DNA of 64,000 bases from Microbispora corallina (GTDB taxonomy: Bacteria > Actinomycetota > Actinomycetes > Streptosporangiales > Streptosporangiaceae): NCBI RefSeq assembly GCF_016863035.1, contig NZ_BOOC01000021.1:54929-118928 (forward strand), written 5' to 3'. Below, piece after piece: positions 58,104 through 64,000 of this stretch. The notes beneath the pieces are model-generated. The model was given only the letters and a program-made list of their open reading frames with translations, searched no databases and had not been told where the DNA came from. The position numbers and the translations under genes are program-made. Position 1 is the stretch's first letter, and each line of letters opens with the position of its first letter.

Positions 58104-58460
58104 GGTGATCTCCCTCTTGTGACAGCAGTTCACGGCGGCCGTTCGCGACGGGGTGGCCGGACGGCGCGCGGGTCCAGCCCGGCTCCGGCAGGCGGAACCG
58201 CGCCGGTGTCCCGGTGACACCCGGAGACATGGTGGGGTGCGGAGCACATCGGCGGATCGTGATCCGGCCGGAGCCGTGCCGTGATCGGCGTGACGCAGCC
58301 GGCCGCGTGTCACGACTGGCGCGCATACCCGCCGCCGCGGCGGTCGCCGCCGTCGCCCGCGTCCCGGGCCCGCGGACGTGCGCGAGCCGTCAGGACGGAC
58401 TCGTCGAACGGGAACGTCGGCGGCCTCCTCGTCCGCGACCGGCGTCACGCTCTCGCCGGG
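58104..58460. other. Intergenic region, 357 bases
   Basis: Lies between the DJ-1 gene and the TrpF-like gene, both leftward. No gene is evident. It contains a dyad CGGATC-GT-GATCCG (58253-58266) and GGTGTC-N5-GACACC (58205-58221), possible operator or processing sites, and probably the promoter of the trpF-like/upp/wrbA group. Confidence 0.4.
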
Positions 58461-59144
58461 CTACCCGGCCTGCTTGAGCTCGTTCACGACGAGTTCCGCG
58501 ACCGGGGCGGCCGACGCCGGGTTCTGACCCGTGATCACCCGGCCGTCGTTCTCGGTGTGGCAGACGTAGTTCGGCGCCTTGGTGTGGAGGGCGCCGCGTT
58601 CCTTCAGACGGTCCTCCAGGAGGAAGGGCATGACGTGGACCAGGCCCAGGGACTGCTCCTCCTCGTTGGTGAAGGAGGCCACCCTCCTCCCGTCCACCAG
58701 GTAGGAGCCGTCCGACAGCCGGAGGTTGACGAGAGCGGCTGGGCCGTGGCAGACGGCCGAGACGACGCCTCCCCGCTCGTAGATCTCGATCGCGAGCCGG
58801 GCGAGGTCCGGCGACTCCGGGAAGTCCCACATCGCTCCGTGGCCGCCGACGTAGAAGATCGCCGAGTAGTCGCCCGACGCCACCTGCGCGGCCGGCCGGG
58901 TCGCCGCGAGCTTCGCCCGCACGGTCTCGTCGGCGAGGAAGCCGACCACGTCCGGGTCGTTCTCCTCCCCGTCGAAGATCACGGCTGGCGGTTCGCCGCC
59001 GCGCACGGACACGAAGTCCACCTCGTGACCGGCGGAGGTGAAGACGTGGTAGGGATGGGCGGCCTCAGAAACGCTGTAGCCCGTCCTGTTGCCGGTGTCG
59101 CCCAGAACGTCATGGCTGCTGACCGCGAGCAGTATCTTGGCCAC
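58461..59144 (-). CDS. DJ-1/PfpI protein, Hsp31/glyoxalase III type
   Basis: A 227-residue protein. KILLAVSSHDVLGDTGNRTG, ASGDYSAIFYVGGHGAMWDF and GGVVSAVCHGPAALVNLRLS are the Hsp31-like signatures, with the catalytic Cys in AVCHG and Glu/His partners (GYSVSEAAHPY). These enzymes convert methylglyoxal to lactate or repair glycated groups. The GTG at 59144 is chosen because AGGAGGAGAA stands right before it; the 6-residue upstream extension would begin inside that SD. Unlike the two DJ-1 domains at 21-24 kb it is of standard length. Confidence 0.88.
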   Translation of the reverse strand: MAKILLAVSSHDVLGDTGNRTGYSVSEAAHPYHVFTSAGHEVDFVSVRGGEPPAVIFDGEENDPDVVGFLADETVRAKLAATRPAAQVASGDYSAIFYVGGHGAMWDFPESPDLARLAIEIYERGGVVSAVCHGPAALVNLRLSDGSYLVDGRRVASFTNEEEQSLGLVHVMPFLLEDRLKERGALHTKAPNYVCHTENDGRVITGQNPASAAPVAELVVNELKQAG

Positions 59145-59282
59145 TTCTCCTCCTGCTGTCACTTCGTCGGCCGATCGTGGACCTGCGTGTCGGTGGATGC
59201 GTGGAAACGTGGGCGCGGCCCGTGAACGTCGTGCTCGCAGAAAGGGCCGCGCCCACGAAGCGGGCCTACGGTGCGACTGCGG

Positions 59283-60062
59283 TCAGGGCTTGTGGATGAA
59301 CTCGTTGACCAGCTTCACGAATTCGACGGGCTTCTCGAAAAGCACCATGTGGCCGCTGTCGACCTCGACGTAGGAGGAGTTCGGAATCGCGGCGTGGAGC
59401 TGCCGGGAGTGCTCCGTGGGGACCGCGGCGTCCGGGTAGGGGGCGACCACGAGAGTCTCCGCCTGGACCTTCTCGACGAGACCCCGGATGTCGACGCGCA
59501 CGAGAAGCTCCAGCTGGCGGATCCTGCCCCGCGACGGGCTGAGCTCCGCGCCGAGCTTGTCGACCTCCTCCAGGCTGTCGAGGCTGTTGACGTACTTCGG
59601 GCTGAACGCGGTCGTGGTCAGGACCCGCCCGAACGCGACCGGGTTGTCGGCGAGGCTCAGCGTCAGGCCGATCAGGTTCCGCATGTACTGGTCCGTCTCC
59701 ACCAGGCCGCCCACCGGGATCAGCCTGCGTATCTGCTCGGGGTGCAGGGCCGCCGTGGCCGCCACGACCGCCCCGCCGAGGGAGAAGCCCACCAGGTCGA
59801 CCTGCTCGGCGCCGTAGTCGGAGATCACGGCGGAGACTTCCTCGGCCAGCCCCTCGACGGTGAGGTCGCCGCCGTCGTCCTCGGCCGCCTCGCTACCGGA
59901 CAGCTCGGGCACGATCACCGTGTTGCGCTCGGCGAACTCGTCGACGAGATGACCGAATGCGCTCTGCCCGCCCTTGCCGACGCCGTGCACCAGCACCAGG
60001 ATCGGACCCGAGCCGGTCACCGTGTACTCCACGCGCGCGTTTCCCACCGACACCGTAGGCAT
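59283..60062 (-). CDS. Alpha/beta hydrolase
   Basis: A 259-residue hydrolase. The oxyanion region is ILVLVHGVGKGGQSAFGHLV, the nucleophile elbow is VDLVGFSLGGAVVAATAAL (G-F-S-L-G with Ser), and the C-terminal acid and His are in VVAPYPDAAVPTEHSR and YVEVDSGHMVLFEKP. The triad is complete. AAGGAG precedes the ATG at 60062; a start three codons upstream lacks spacing. It resembles 2-hydroxy-6-oxo-hexadienoate hydrolases and haloperoxidase-like lipases, and the substrate is unknown. It follows a 28-base palindrome that probably controls it. Confidence 0.88.
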   Translation of the reverse strand: MPTVSVGNARVEYTVTGSGPILVLVHGVGKGGQSAFGHLVDEFAERNTVIVPELSGSEAAEDDGGDLTVEGLAEEVSAVISDYGAEQVDLVGFSLGGAVVAATAALHPEQIRRLIPVGGLVETDQYMRNLIGLTLSLADNPVAFGRVLTTTAFSPKYVNSLDSLEEVDKLGAELSPSRGRIRQLELLVRVDIRGLVEKVQAETLVVAPYPDAAVPTEHSRQLHAAIPNSSYVEVDSGHMVLFEKPVEFVKLVNEFIHKP

Positions 60063-60110
60063 GACGACCATCTCCTTCTGAGTCGTGAGGTGATTTCCGG
60101 TCCCGCACTA

Positions 60111-60138
60111 TCCGCATAACAACCGTCTGTTATGCGGA
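60111..60138. promoter_or_regulatory. Perfect 11-bp-arm palindrome upstream of hydrolase
   Basis: TCCGCATAACA-N6-TGTTATGCGGA, both arms exact, 49 bases before the hydrolase start. The AT-rich core and length match a TetR- or GntR-type operator better than a terminator. Confidence 0.6.
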
Positions 60139-60588
60139 CAGGACAATTCCCGGGCGGCCGGACAGTCCTGCGAAGTCGACAGGTATTGGTCGTCTCCTCC
60201 GCAACGAGTCTCGCATCCGATAAAGGAGCATAAGTAGGGATTTGCCGTACTAACAAGGTGTACAAACAAACGCTGATGCTGCTGGTTGAACAGGCACTTG
60301 TGCCCCATATTGGGACGCGGGGATACGACGCGGCGGCCCGGCGGGGAGCCACGCCGACGTGGAAAGACGAGTCCTCGGACGCCCCGGTGGCGCCGGCCCA
60401 GTGGCGGCTCGGGGACGGCTCGGCGGCGGTTCGTGCGGTTCGGAGCCGGCGGCACGGGAGGTGCGGGCGCTGGGCGGCGGGACCCGCGACGGCCTTCCCG
60501 ACGGGACCGCCGGCCCGCACAAGCGCCTCGTCGTCGTTGTGCAACTGCTGAATCTCAGCGGTTGCACAGGGCGCCGGCGGTCACCCGC
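60139..60588. other. Intergenic region, 450 bases
   Basis: Lies between the StrR-type gene and the hydrolase, both leftward. Open frames exist on both strands but have the wrong codon pattern and no ribosome sites. The part 60180-60300 is unusually AT-rich for this genome and likely holds a promoter. I see nothing else. Confidence 0.4.
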
Positions 60589-61665
60589 TCACGCTCTCTG
60601 CCGCGCCGCCCTGCGTCTGAGGTCTTCGGCGAACTCCGCCCAGGCCGCGGCGTTCTCCTTGGCCGCCTGGCTGACCAGCTCGACGCAGCGCTCCGGGACG
60701 GCCTCGATCAACTGCTGCCGGTTCGACGGAAGCGACGCGCTCGCGCTGAGAATGCGGAGGAGGAGGCGGCCGTCCTCCACGGACCGCAGTGCCGGGTCCT
60801 TGATCAGCGTGTGCAGCGGTGACGTCCGGCACCGGCCGCCTCCCGATCCCGACGGCCGGGACGCGCCCGGGTCGGATGTCGTCTCCGGGAGCGGAGCATC
60901 CGGCAGATCCGGCTGTTCCCCCGGCGTCGCCTCCGGCCGCTCGTCGGCACGCCGCATCGAATCCGGCAGAGGACCCTCGCCGCGTCTGAGACGGTTTCGG
61001 ACGTCCCGGACCGTGCCCGGCGAGATCCCCGCCTGCTGCGCGATCCACCGCAGCGAGGCGTCGGGCTCTTTCGCGATCAGCTCGGCCGCCCTGATCCGGC
61101 CGGCCGAACCGTCGAGCGGACGGATGCGGCCGTCGCTCCCCAGCCGGACCGTCGACTGGGCGCTCCCGGAGAGCACGGCGCGGCGGATGTCGCCGACCAT
61201 CCGGGCGGACAGCCCCGCGATCCCGGCGATCATCCGGTCGGACCAGTGCGGATGCGACCGGACGATCCGCTCGGCGGCCCTGGCCCGGTCGGCGGCCGAC
61301 AGCGGCAGGCCGTGCGCGCTGTTCTCCCTGACGGCGATCACGAAGGCGTCGTGCTCGTCGCCGTCGAAGAACCGCACGCGGATGTTCGCGTCACCGCGCG
61401 AGGCCGCGGCCCGCAGTCGGTGCATCCCGTCCACGACCCGCATCGTGGGACGGTGCACGATCAGCGGGGGCAGCACGGTCTCCAGGCTGGACAGCAGCCG
61501 TACGTGCCGCGGGTCCTCTCCCATGATCCGCGGCGTGTCCGCAGAGAGCAGGGAGTGAAGGGGAACGATCTCGACCTCGGAGAGCCTGGAGTGGTAGTCC
61601 TCGCCACGTTCCTTTCCTTTCGGGCTGGACACGTCGGGCGACTCCATCGCTGTCCACGCAGCCAA
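60589..61665 (-). CDS. StrR-family pathway regulator (ParB-like N-terminal domain)
   Basis: A 358-residue regulator. The N-terminal ParB-like part has VEIVPLHSLLSADTPRIMGE, LPPLIVHRPTMRVVDGMHRL, RFFDGDEHDAFVIAVREN and HGLPLSAADRARAAERIV; HPHWSDRMIAGIAGLSARMV is the helix-turn-helix. This is the pattern of StrR/NovG-type cluster activators, which bind long inverted repeats before biosynthetic operons. The C-terminal third is a disordered Pro/Glu-rich stretch, then a helical end. TTG 61665, with GGGGGGAG four bases before it, is used; ATG 61647 is an alternative. It lies inside the C-nucleoside block and probably activates it. It is not a plasmid ParB, since no parA or parS is near. Confidence 0.85.
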   Translation of the reverse strand: MAAWTAMESPDVSSPKGKERGEDYHSRLSEVEIVPLHSLLSADTPRIMGEDPRHVRLLSSLETVLPPLIVHRPTMRVVDGMHRLRAAASRGDANIRVRFFDGDEHDAFVIAVRENSAHGLPLSAADRARAAERIVRSHPHWSDRMIAGIAGLSARMVGDIRRAVLSGSAQSTVRLGSDGRIRPLDGSAGRIRAAELIAKEPDASLRWIAQQAGISPGTVRDVRNRLRRGEGPLPDSMRRADERPEATPGEQPDLPDAPLPETTSDPGASRPSGSGGGRCRTSPLHTLIKDPALRSVEDGRLLLRILSASASLPSNRQQLIEAVPERCVELVSQAAKENAAAWAEFAEDLRRRAARQRA

Positions 61666-62174
61666 GGTTCTCCCCCCTCATGAACCGACATGATTAAGAA
61701 TTACATGAGCACGTCGCGATCTCTTGACCCCGCATATGACCGGCTCGACCCGGGTGAATAGTCGAATGAATTTCCGTTCGGCCTTTCTTCCATCGCAATG
61801 ACCCCGTCATGTCGGGTAACGCGTCACATCCCACTGCGCGTCGGAAAACGCCGCGGTAGCCCACTCCGGCACTCCAGGTGTCGACTGGTGATGAACGCGG
61901 TACGCATAGTGGTCGGTTGGTTGGCCGCCAAGAGATGATTTGATAATCGGTACAACGGTTTGTCAACCTCTGAAGTCCCCTAGGCGCCGTAACGTACGAC
62001 ATATGAATTGTCAACCCCTGGCGCCCACGGGCAGGTCCGTAACATCGGATTTGTGTTTCCGCCTATCGACGGACAGGGCCGCCGATTCACACATGGGTAG
62101 GGGGTCGGGCGCGGCAGGCGCCGGGCCCGGGCGTCACGGCGGGGTCGGCCGGCGCCCTGGCGGTGATCAGCCCG
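61666..62174. other. Intergenic region, 509 bases
   Basis: Lies between the Rieske gene and the StrR-type gene. No gene is seen. The region is AT-richer than its surroundings and carries two leftward TTGACA hexamers (61961-61966 and 62009-62014), each within a TTGTCAACC-type segment, so it holds the promoter region of the regulator with a leader of up to ~270 bases. Confidence 0.45.
61938..61966 (-). promoter_or_regulatory. Putative promoter of the StrR-type regulator
   Basis: On the minus strand TTGACA (61961-61966), a 17-base spacer and TCAAAT (61938-61943). It is the better of two TTGACA sites in this gap. The distance to the gene start is ~270 bases. Confidence 0.4.
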
Positions 62175-63323
62175 TCAGGTACGGGCTCGTTCGAGCTCGC
62201 GCCGGTACGCGTCCAGGACGAGCCCGTGGAAGTGATGGACCGCGTGCTCCGACAGCCCGGACCCGTCGGGATCATAGACGATCTTGCCTTGGGTGAACAC
62301 GGGGGTGCGCATGCCGCGCTGGACGCTCTCCACCAGGGCGATGTCCTCCACCTGGAGAACCTCGTCGATGTACCGGATGCCGTCCAGTTCGGCCTCGTCG
62401 GGTTCCGTGGTCTCCAGATAGAAGTCCCAGATCTCACGAGTCCGCTCCGGGCCGTCCGGGATGATCTGCAGGACCATGAAGTTGCCGCGGCCGGGATAGC
62501 GCAGCAGGCACGTGTTGGGCCACAGCCACCAGACCGCGTGCTCGGTGACCGTCGCACCGGACACGTCGTAGGCGGAGTTCTCCGTCTTCCCGGCCTGCGC
62601 CATGTGGCTGGAGTAGATCCCGTACGTGGTGACCTTGTAGGTGCTCATGTCGACCAGGGACACGAAGTCCTTGTGCGCCACGTGGCAGTGGTAGCACTCC
62701 AGGAAGTTGTCGACGACGTTCTTCCAGTTGGAGGCGATGTCGTAGGTGAGCCGGCGGGCGAGGGTCAGCTTGGCCACGTCCGGCGCCCGCGCCTCGATCT
62801 CCGCCTCGAGGTTCCCGGCCTGCTCCGGCAGAGGGGCCGCGGCGGGGTCGAGGTTAACGTAGACCATGCCGCCGAACTCGGCGACCTGGATCTGGTCCAG
62901 GCACACCCCGGAGATGTCGAAGCCGGGCAGCTGGCCGGTGTTGCGCGCCCGCCTCAACCGTCCGGTCAGGTCGAAGTTCCAGGCGTGGTACGGGCACACG
63001 ATGCTGCGCCGGACGCCGGAACCGGACAGCAGTTCGTGCGCCCGGTGCTTGCACACGTTGTAGAACGCCCGCAGCGTGCCGGCCTCGTCCCGGACGGCCG
63101 CGATCGGCATGCCGGCCACCGTGCCCGTCACGTAGCTGCCGGGTTCCCGCAGCTTCTCCACGTGGCACAGCCACTGCCAGGTCCGGGCGAAGATCGCCCG
63201 CTGGTCGACGTCGAACCACGCCGGATCCGTGTAGGCGTCGGCGTGCAACGACATCGACAGTGCGGGGTCGGGGTGATAGCCGGCCGATATGTGCTCGAAT
63301 GCAGGGATCGGATCCGGTGTCAC
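62175..63323 (-). CDS. Rieske non-heme iron oxygenase, alpha subunit
   Basis: A 382-residue ring-hydroxylating-type oxygenase. The Rieske 2Fe-2S ligands are in FYNVCKHRAHELL (C-x-H) and IVCPYHAWNFDL (C-x2-H), and the mononuclear iron site in NWKNVVDNFLECYHCHVAHKD (D, H, H) with a later Asp. The motif AWNFDLTGRL is typical of the phenylpropionate/carnitine/betaine group. It needs an electron-transfer partner, which is not seen nearby. The GTG at 63323 follows GGAGGTACG. Hydroxylation or demethylation of a small amine or aromatic acid is expected. It is the first gene of the leftward block and may tailor the nucleoside or belong to a separate function. Confidence 0.92.
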   Translation of the reverse strand: MTPDPIPAFEHISAGYHPDPALSMSLHADAYTDPAWFDVDQRAIFARTWQWLCHVEKLREPGSYVTGTVAGMPIAAVRDEAGTLRAFYNVCKHRAHELLSGSGVRRSIVCPYHAWNFDLTGRLRRARNTGQLPGFDISGVCLDQIQVAEFGGMVYVNLDPAAAPLPEQAGNLEAEIEARAPDVAKLTLARRLTYDIASNWKNVVDNFLECYHCHVAHKDFVSLVDMSTYKVTTYGIYSSHMAQAGKTENSAYDVSGATVTEHAVWWLWPNTCLLRYPGRGNFMVLQIIPDGPERTREIWDFYLETTEPDEAELDGIRYIDEVLQVEDIALVESVQRGMRTPVFTQGKIVYDPDGSGLSEHAVHHFHGLVLDAYRRELERART

Positions 63324-63700
63324 CGTACCTCCAAGGGCATGCCGCCCGAGCGAGTGTCGTGCGGGACGGCACAGGAGTTCTGTCTGGGCCGAATTGAGGG
63401 TAATGATCCTTTCGATAGGGATTCAACCCCTCTGAGCCCGGTATGAGCAGCCTGCCCCCACCGACGCGACGTGGCCGGGTGTGACGTCGAAGCGTCTTCG
63501 GCGTGCTTGTTAACGTTCACATGCTGTCCGTGGGTCGAGCTCCTCTCCATCGGGGTGGGTGGAGGTGGTGTGGGGCGGAGCACACACGAGGGACGGAGCC
63601 GCTGTCAAGGGCCCCCATCCGAGGTGGCCTCCGGCGCCCGGGCTCTGAGCGTTGTCCATCTGGCCTTGACGCGTCGGCTCACCGGACAGCGTGGTCGCCT
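63324..63700. other. Intergenic region upstream of Rieske gene
   Basis: A 377-base stretch without a convincing gene; open frames here have poor codon pattern and no SD. The part near 63490-63530 (GTTAACGTTCACATG) is AT-rich and may be the leftward promoter of the Rieske gene. Confidence 0.4.
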
Positions 63701-63704
63701 GTGC

Positions 63705-63836
63705 TGAAACTTTCATCCATCGTCGACGGCTGGCGCCAGGGATGGAGAAAGTTTCGGAACGCCAATCTCGTGCTCTGTATGCAGGTTTCGCGTGTCCTAC
63801 GAACAACTGAGCCGAAAGTTTCCAGAACGGTTGACA
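63705..63836. promoter_or_regulatory. Cluster of GAAA-S-TTTC palindromes
   Basis: Three near-identical 9-base palindromes occur: GAAACTTTC in TGAAACTTTCA (63705-63715), GAAAGTTTC at 63747-63755 and GAAAGTTTC at 63814-63822, plus a half site AAGTTTCG (63837-63844). The first two also form a 15-bp bulged stem with their flanks. Such CGAAACTTTCG elements are known operators of LacI-type regulators before actinomycete xylanase and xyloside genes. Confidence 0.6.
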
Positions 63837-63859
63837 AGTTTCGGGCGGGTTTCCACACT
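63831..63859 (+). promoter_or_regulatory. Putative rightward promoter
   Basis: A perfect TTGACA (63831-63836), a 17-base spacer and CACACT (63854-63859) lie immediately after the third palindrome and overlap the half site. It would drive a gene starting beyond the right edge. Confidence 0.45.
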
Positions 63860-63872
63860 GACTCTCCAAGGC

Positions 63873-63913
63873 GGTCCCCGCTGCCGGGTGGTGGTGCACG
63901 GGCAGCGGGGGCC
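63873..63913. repeat. Hairpin followed by two shorter hairpins at window end
   Basis: Arms CCCCGCTGCC (63876-63885) and GGCAGCGGGG (63901-63910), extended by two further pairs, form a strong stem downstream of the promoter. Two smaller GC hairpins follow at about 63940-63955 and 63973-63990. They may make a structured leader RNA or attenuator for the gene beyond the edge. Confidence 0.45.
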
Positions 63914-64000
63914 CCGTCTACGACGCCTTGGTGGTGTGCGTCCCCGCTGGTGGGGCGCGGCGTCAGGCCTGCGGGGGACGCCCCCGCATCCCCCCGTATT

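Noticed and set aside
60258..60551. Possible 97-residue rightward gene before the StrR-type regulator
   Set aside because: No ribosome site, poor third-position GC in its first half, and no recognisable motif.
60589..61665. ParB-like domain suggesting a plasmid or chromosome partition locus
   Set aside because: The protein follows the StrR/NovG activator pattern, the MinD-like ATPase is 40 kb away, and no parS-like repeats are present.
63873..63950. Two GTCCCCGCTG segments 66 bases apart near the right edge, resembling actinobacterial CRISPR repeats
   Set aside because: Only ten bases are shared, the flanks differ, and no third unit or cas gene is visible. GC-rich hairpins explain the similarity better.

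Overview
The window is very GC-rich DNA (third codon positions almost all G or C) with GTG and ATG starts, frequent ATGA/GTGA/TGATG gene overlaps, lipoprotein and ABC sugar-transport genes, MmyB-type XRE regulators, a StrR-type regulator and several secondary-metabolism genes. This points to a filamentous actinomycete. A member of the Streptosporangiales is my guess, but the sequence alone does not fix the genus. No rRNA or tRNA gene, intact insertion sequence, phage gene or convincing CRISPR array was seen.

Layout. (1) 1-3.9 kb: the end of a cellobiose-type operon read leftwards (binding lipoprotein, two permeases, start of a GH1 beta-glucosidase), with three CebR-like palindromes upstream. 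(2) 3.9-8.8 kb: two paralogous orphan sensor kinases around a repeat-rich membrane-anchored protein and an XRE regulator. (3) 8.8-12 kb: a compact RiPP-like locus with a ThiF/E1-like enzyme, a 43-residue candidate precursor, a DUF6879-like protein and an M50-type protease with a PqqD-like N-terminus. (4) 12.3-29.4 kb: a long rightward run of tightly packed genes. It holds NTF2-like, VOC, exporter, GMC, luciferase-like and acyltransferase genes, then a partner-switching set (PP2C phosphatase, MinD-like ATPase, two STAS proteins, RsbW-like kinase) interleaved with two DJ-1 proteins, a ThDP enzyme and a GlgX debranching enzyme. One DJ-1 protein is fused to an N-acylglucosamine-2-epimerase-like barrel. 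(5) 29.4-40.3 kb: a LuxR/flavin-oxidase pair, a degenerate STAND-like ATPase, a membrane protein, an IS701-like protein lacking the expected first catalytic Asp, a second XRE regulator and a one-module KS-AT-ACP polyketide synthase. (6) 40.3-49 kb: transporters, a D,D-carboxypeptidase/two-component operon, and a LysR regulator divergent from a DsbA-like gene. (7) 49.7-63.3 kb: a leftward block that looks like a minimycin/indigoidine-type C-nucleoside cluster. It contains PRPP synthetase, pseudouridine-5'-phosphate glycosidase, an indigoidine-synthetase-type NRPS with a C-terminal tautomerase, a WrbA-like flavoprotein, a uracil phosphoribosyltransferase and a TrpF-like protein lacking the catalytic cysteine. 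DJ-1 and hydrolase genes, a StrR-family regulator and a Rieske oxygenase follow.

How the genes may work together. In block 7 the synthetase would cyclise and oxidise glutamine, PsuG would join a ring intermediate to ribose-5-phosphate through a C-C bond, and Prs plus Upp would enlarge the UMP pool as self-protection, as published for minimycin. In block 4 the phosphatase, STAS proteins and kinase form a phospho-switch that may control, or be controlled by, the glycogen and sugar enzymes cotranscribed with it. The last 300 bases carry a cluster of GAAA-C/G-TTTC palindromes over a TTGACA promoter, suggesting that a sugar-regulated rightward gene begins beyond the window.
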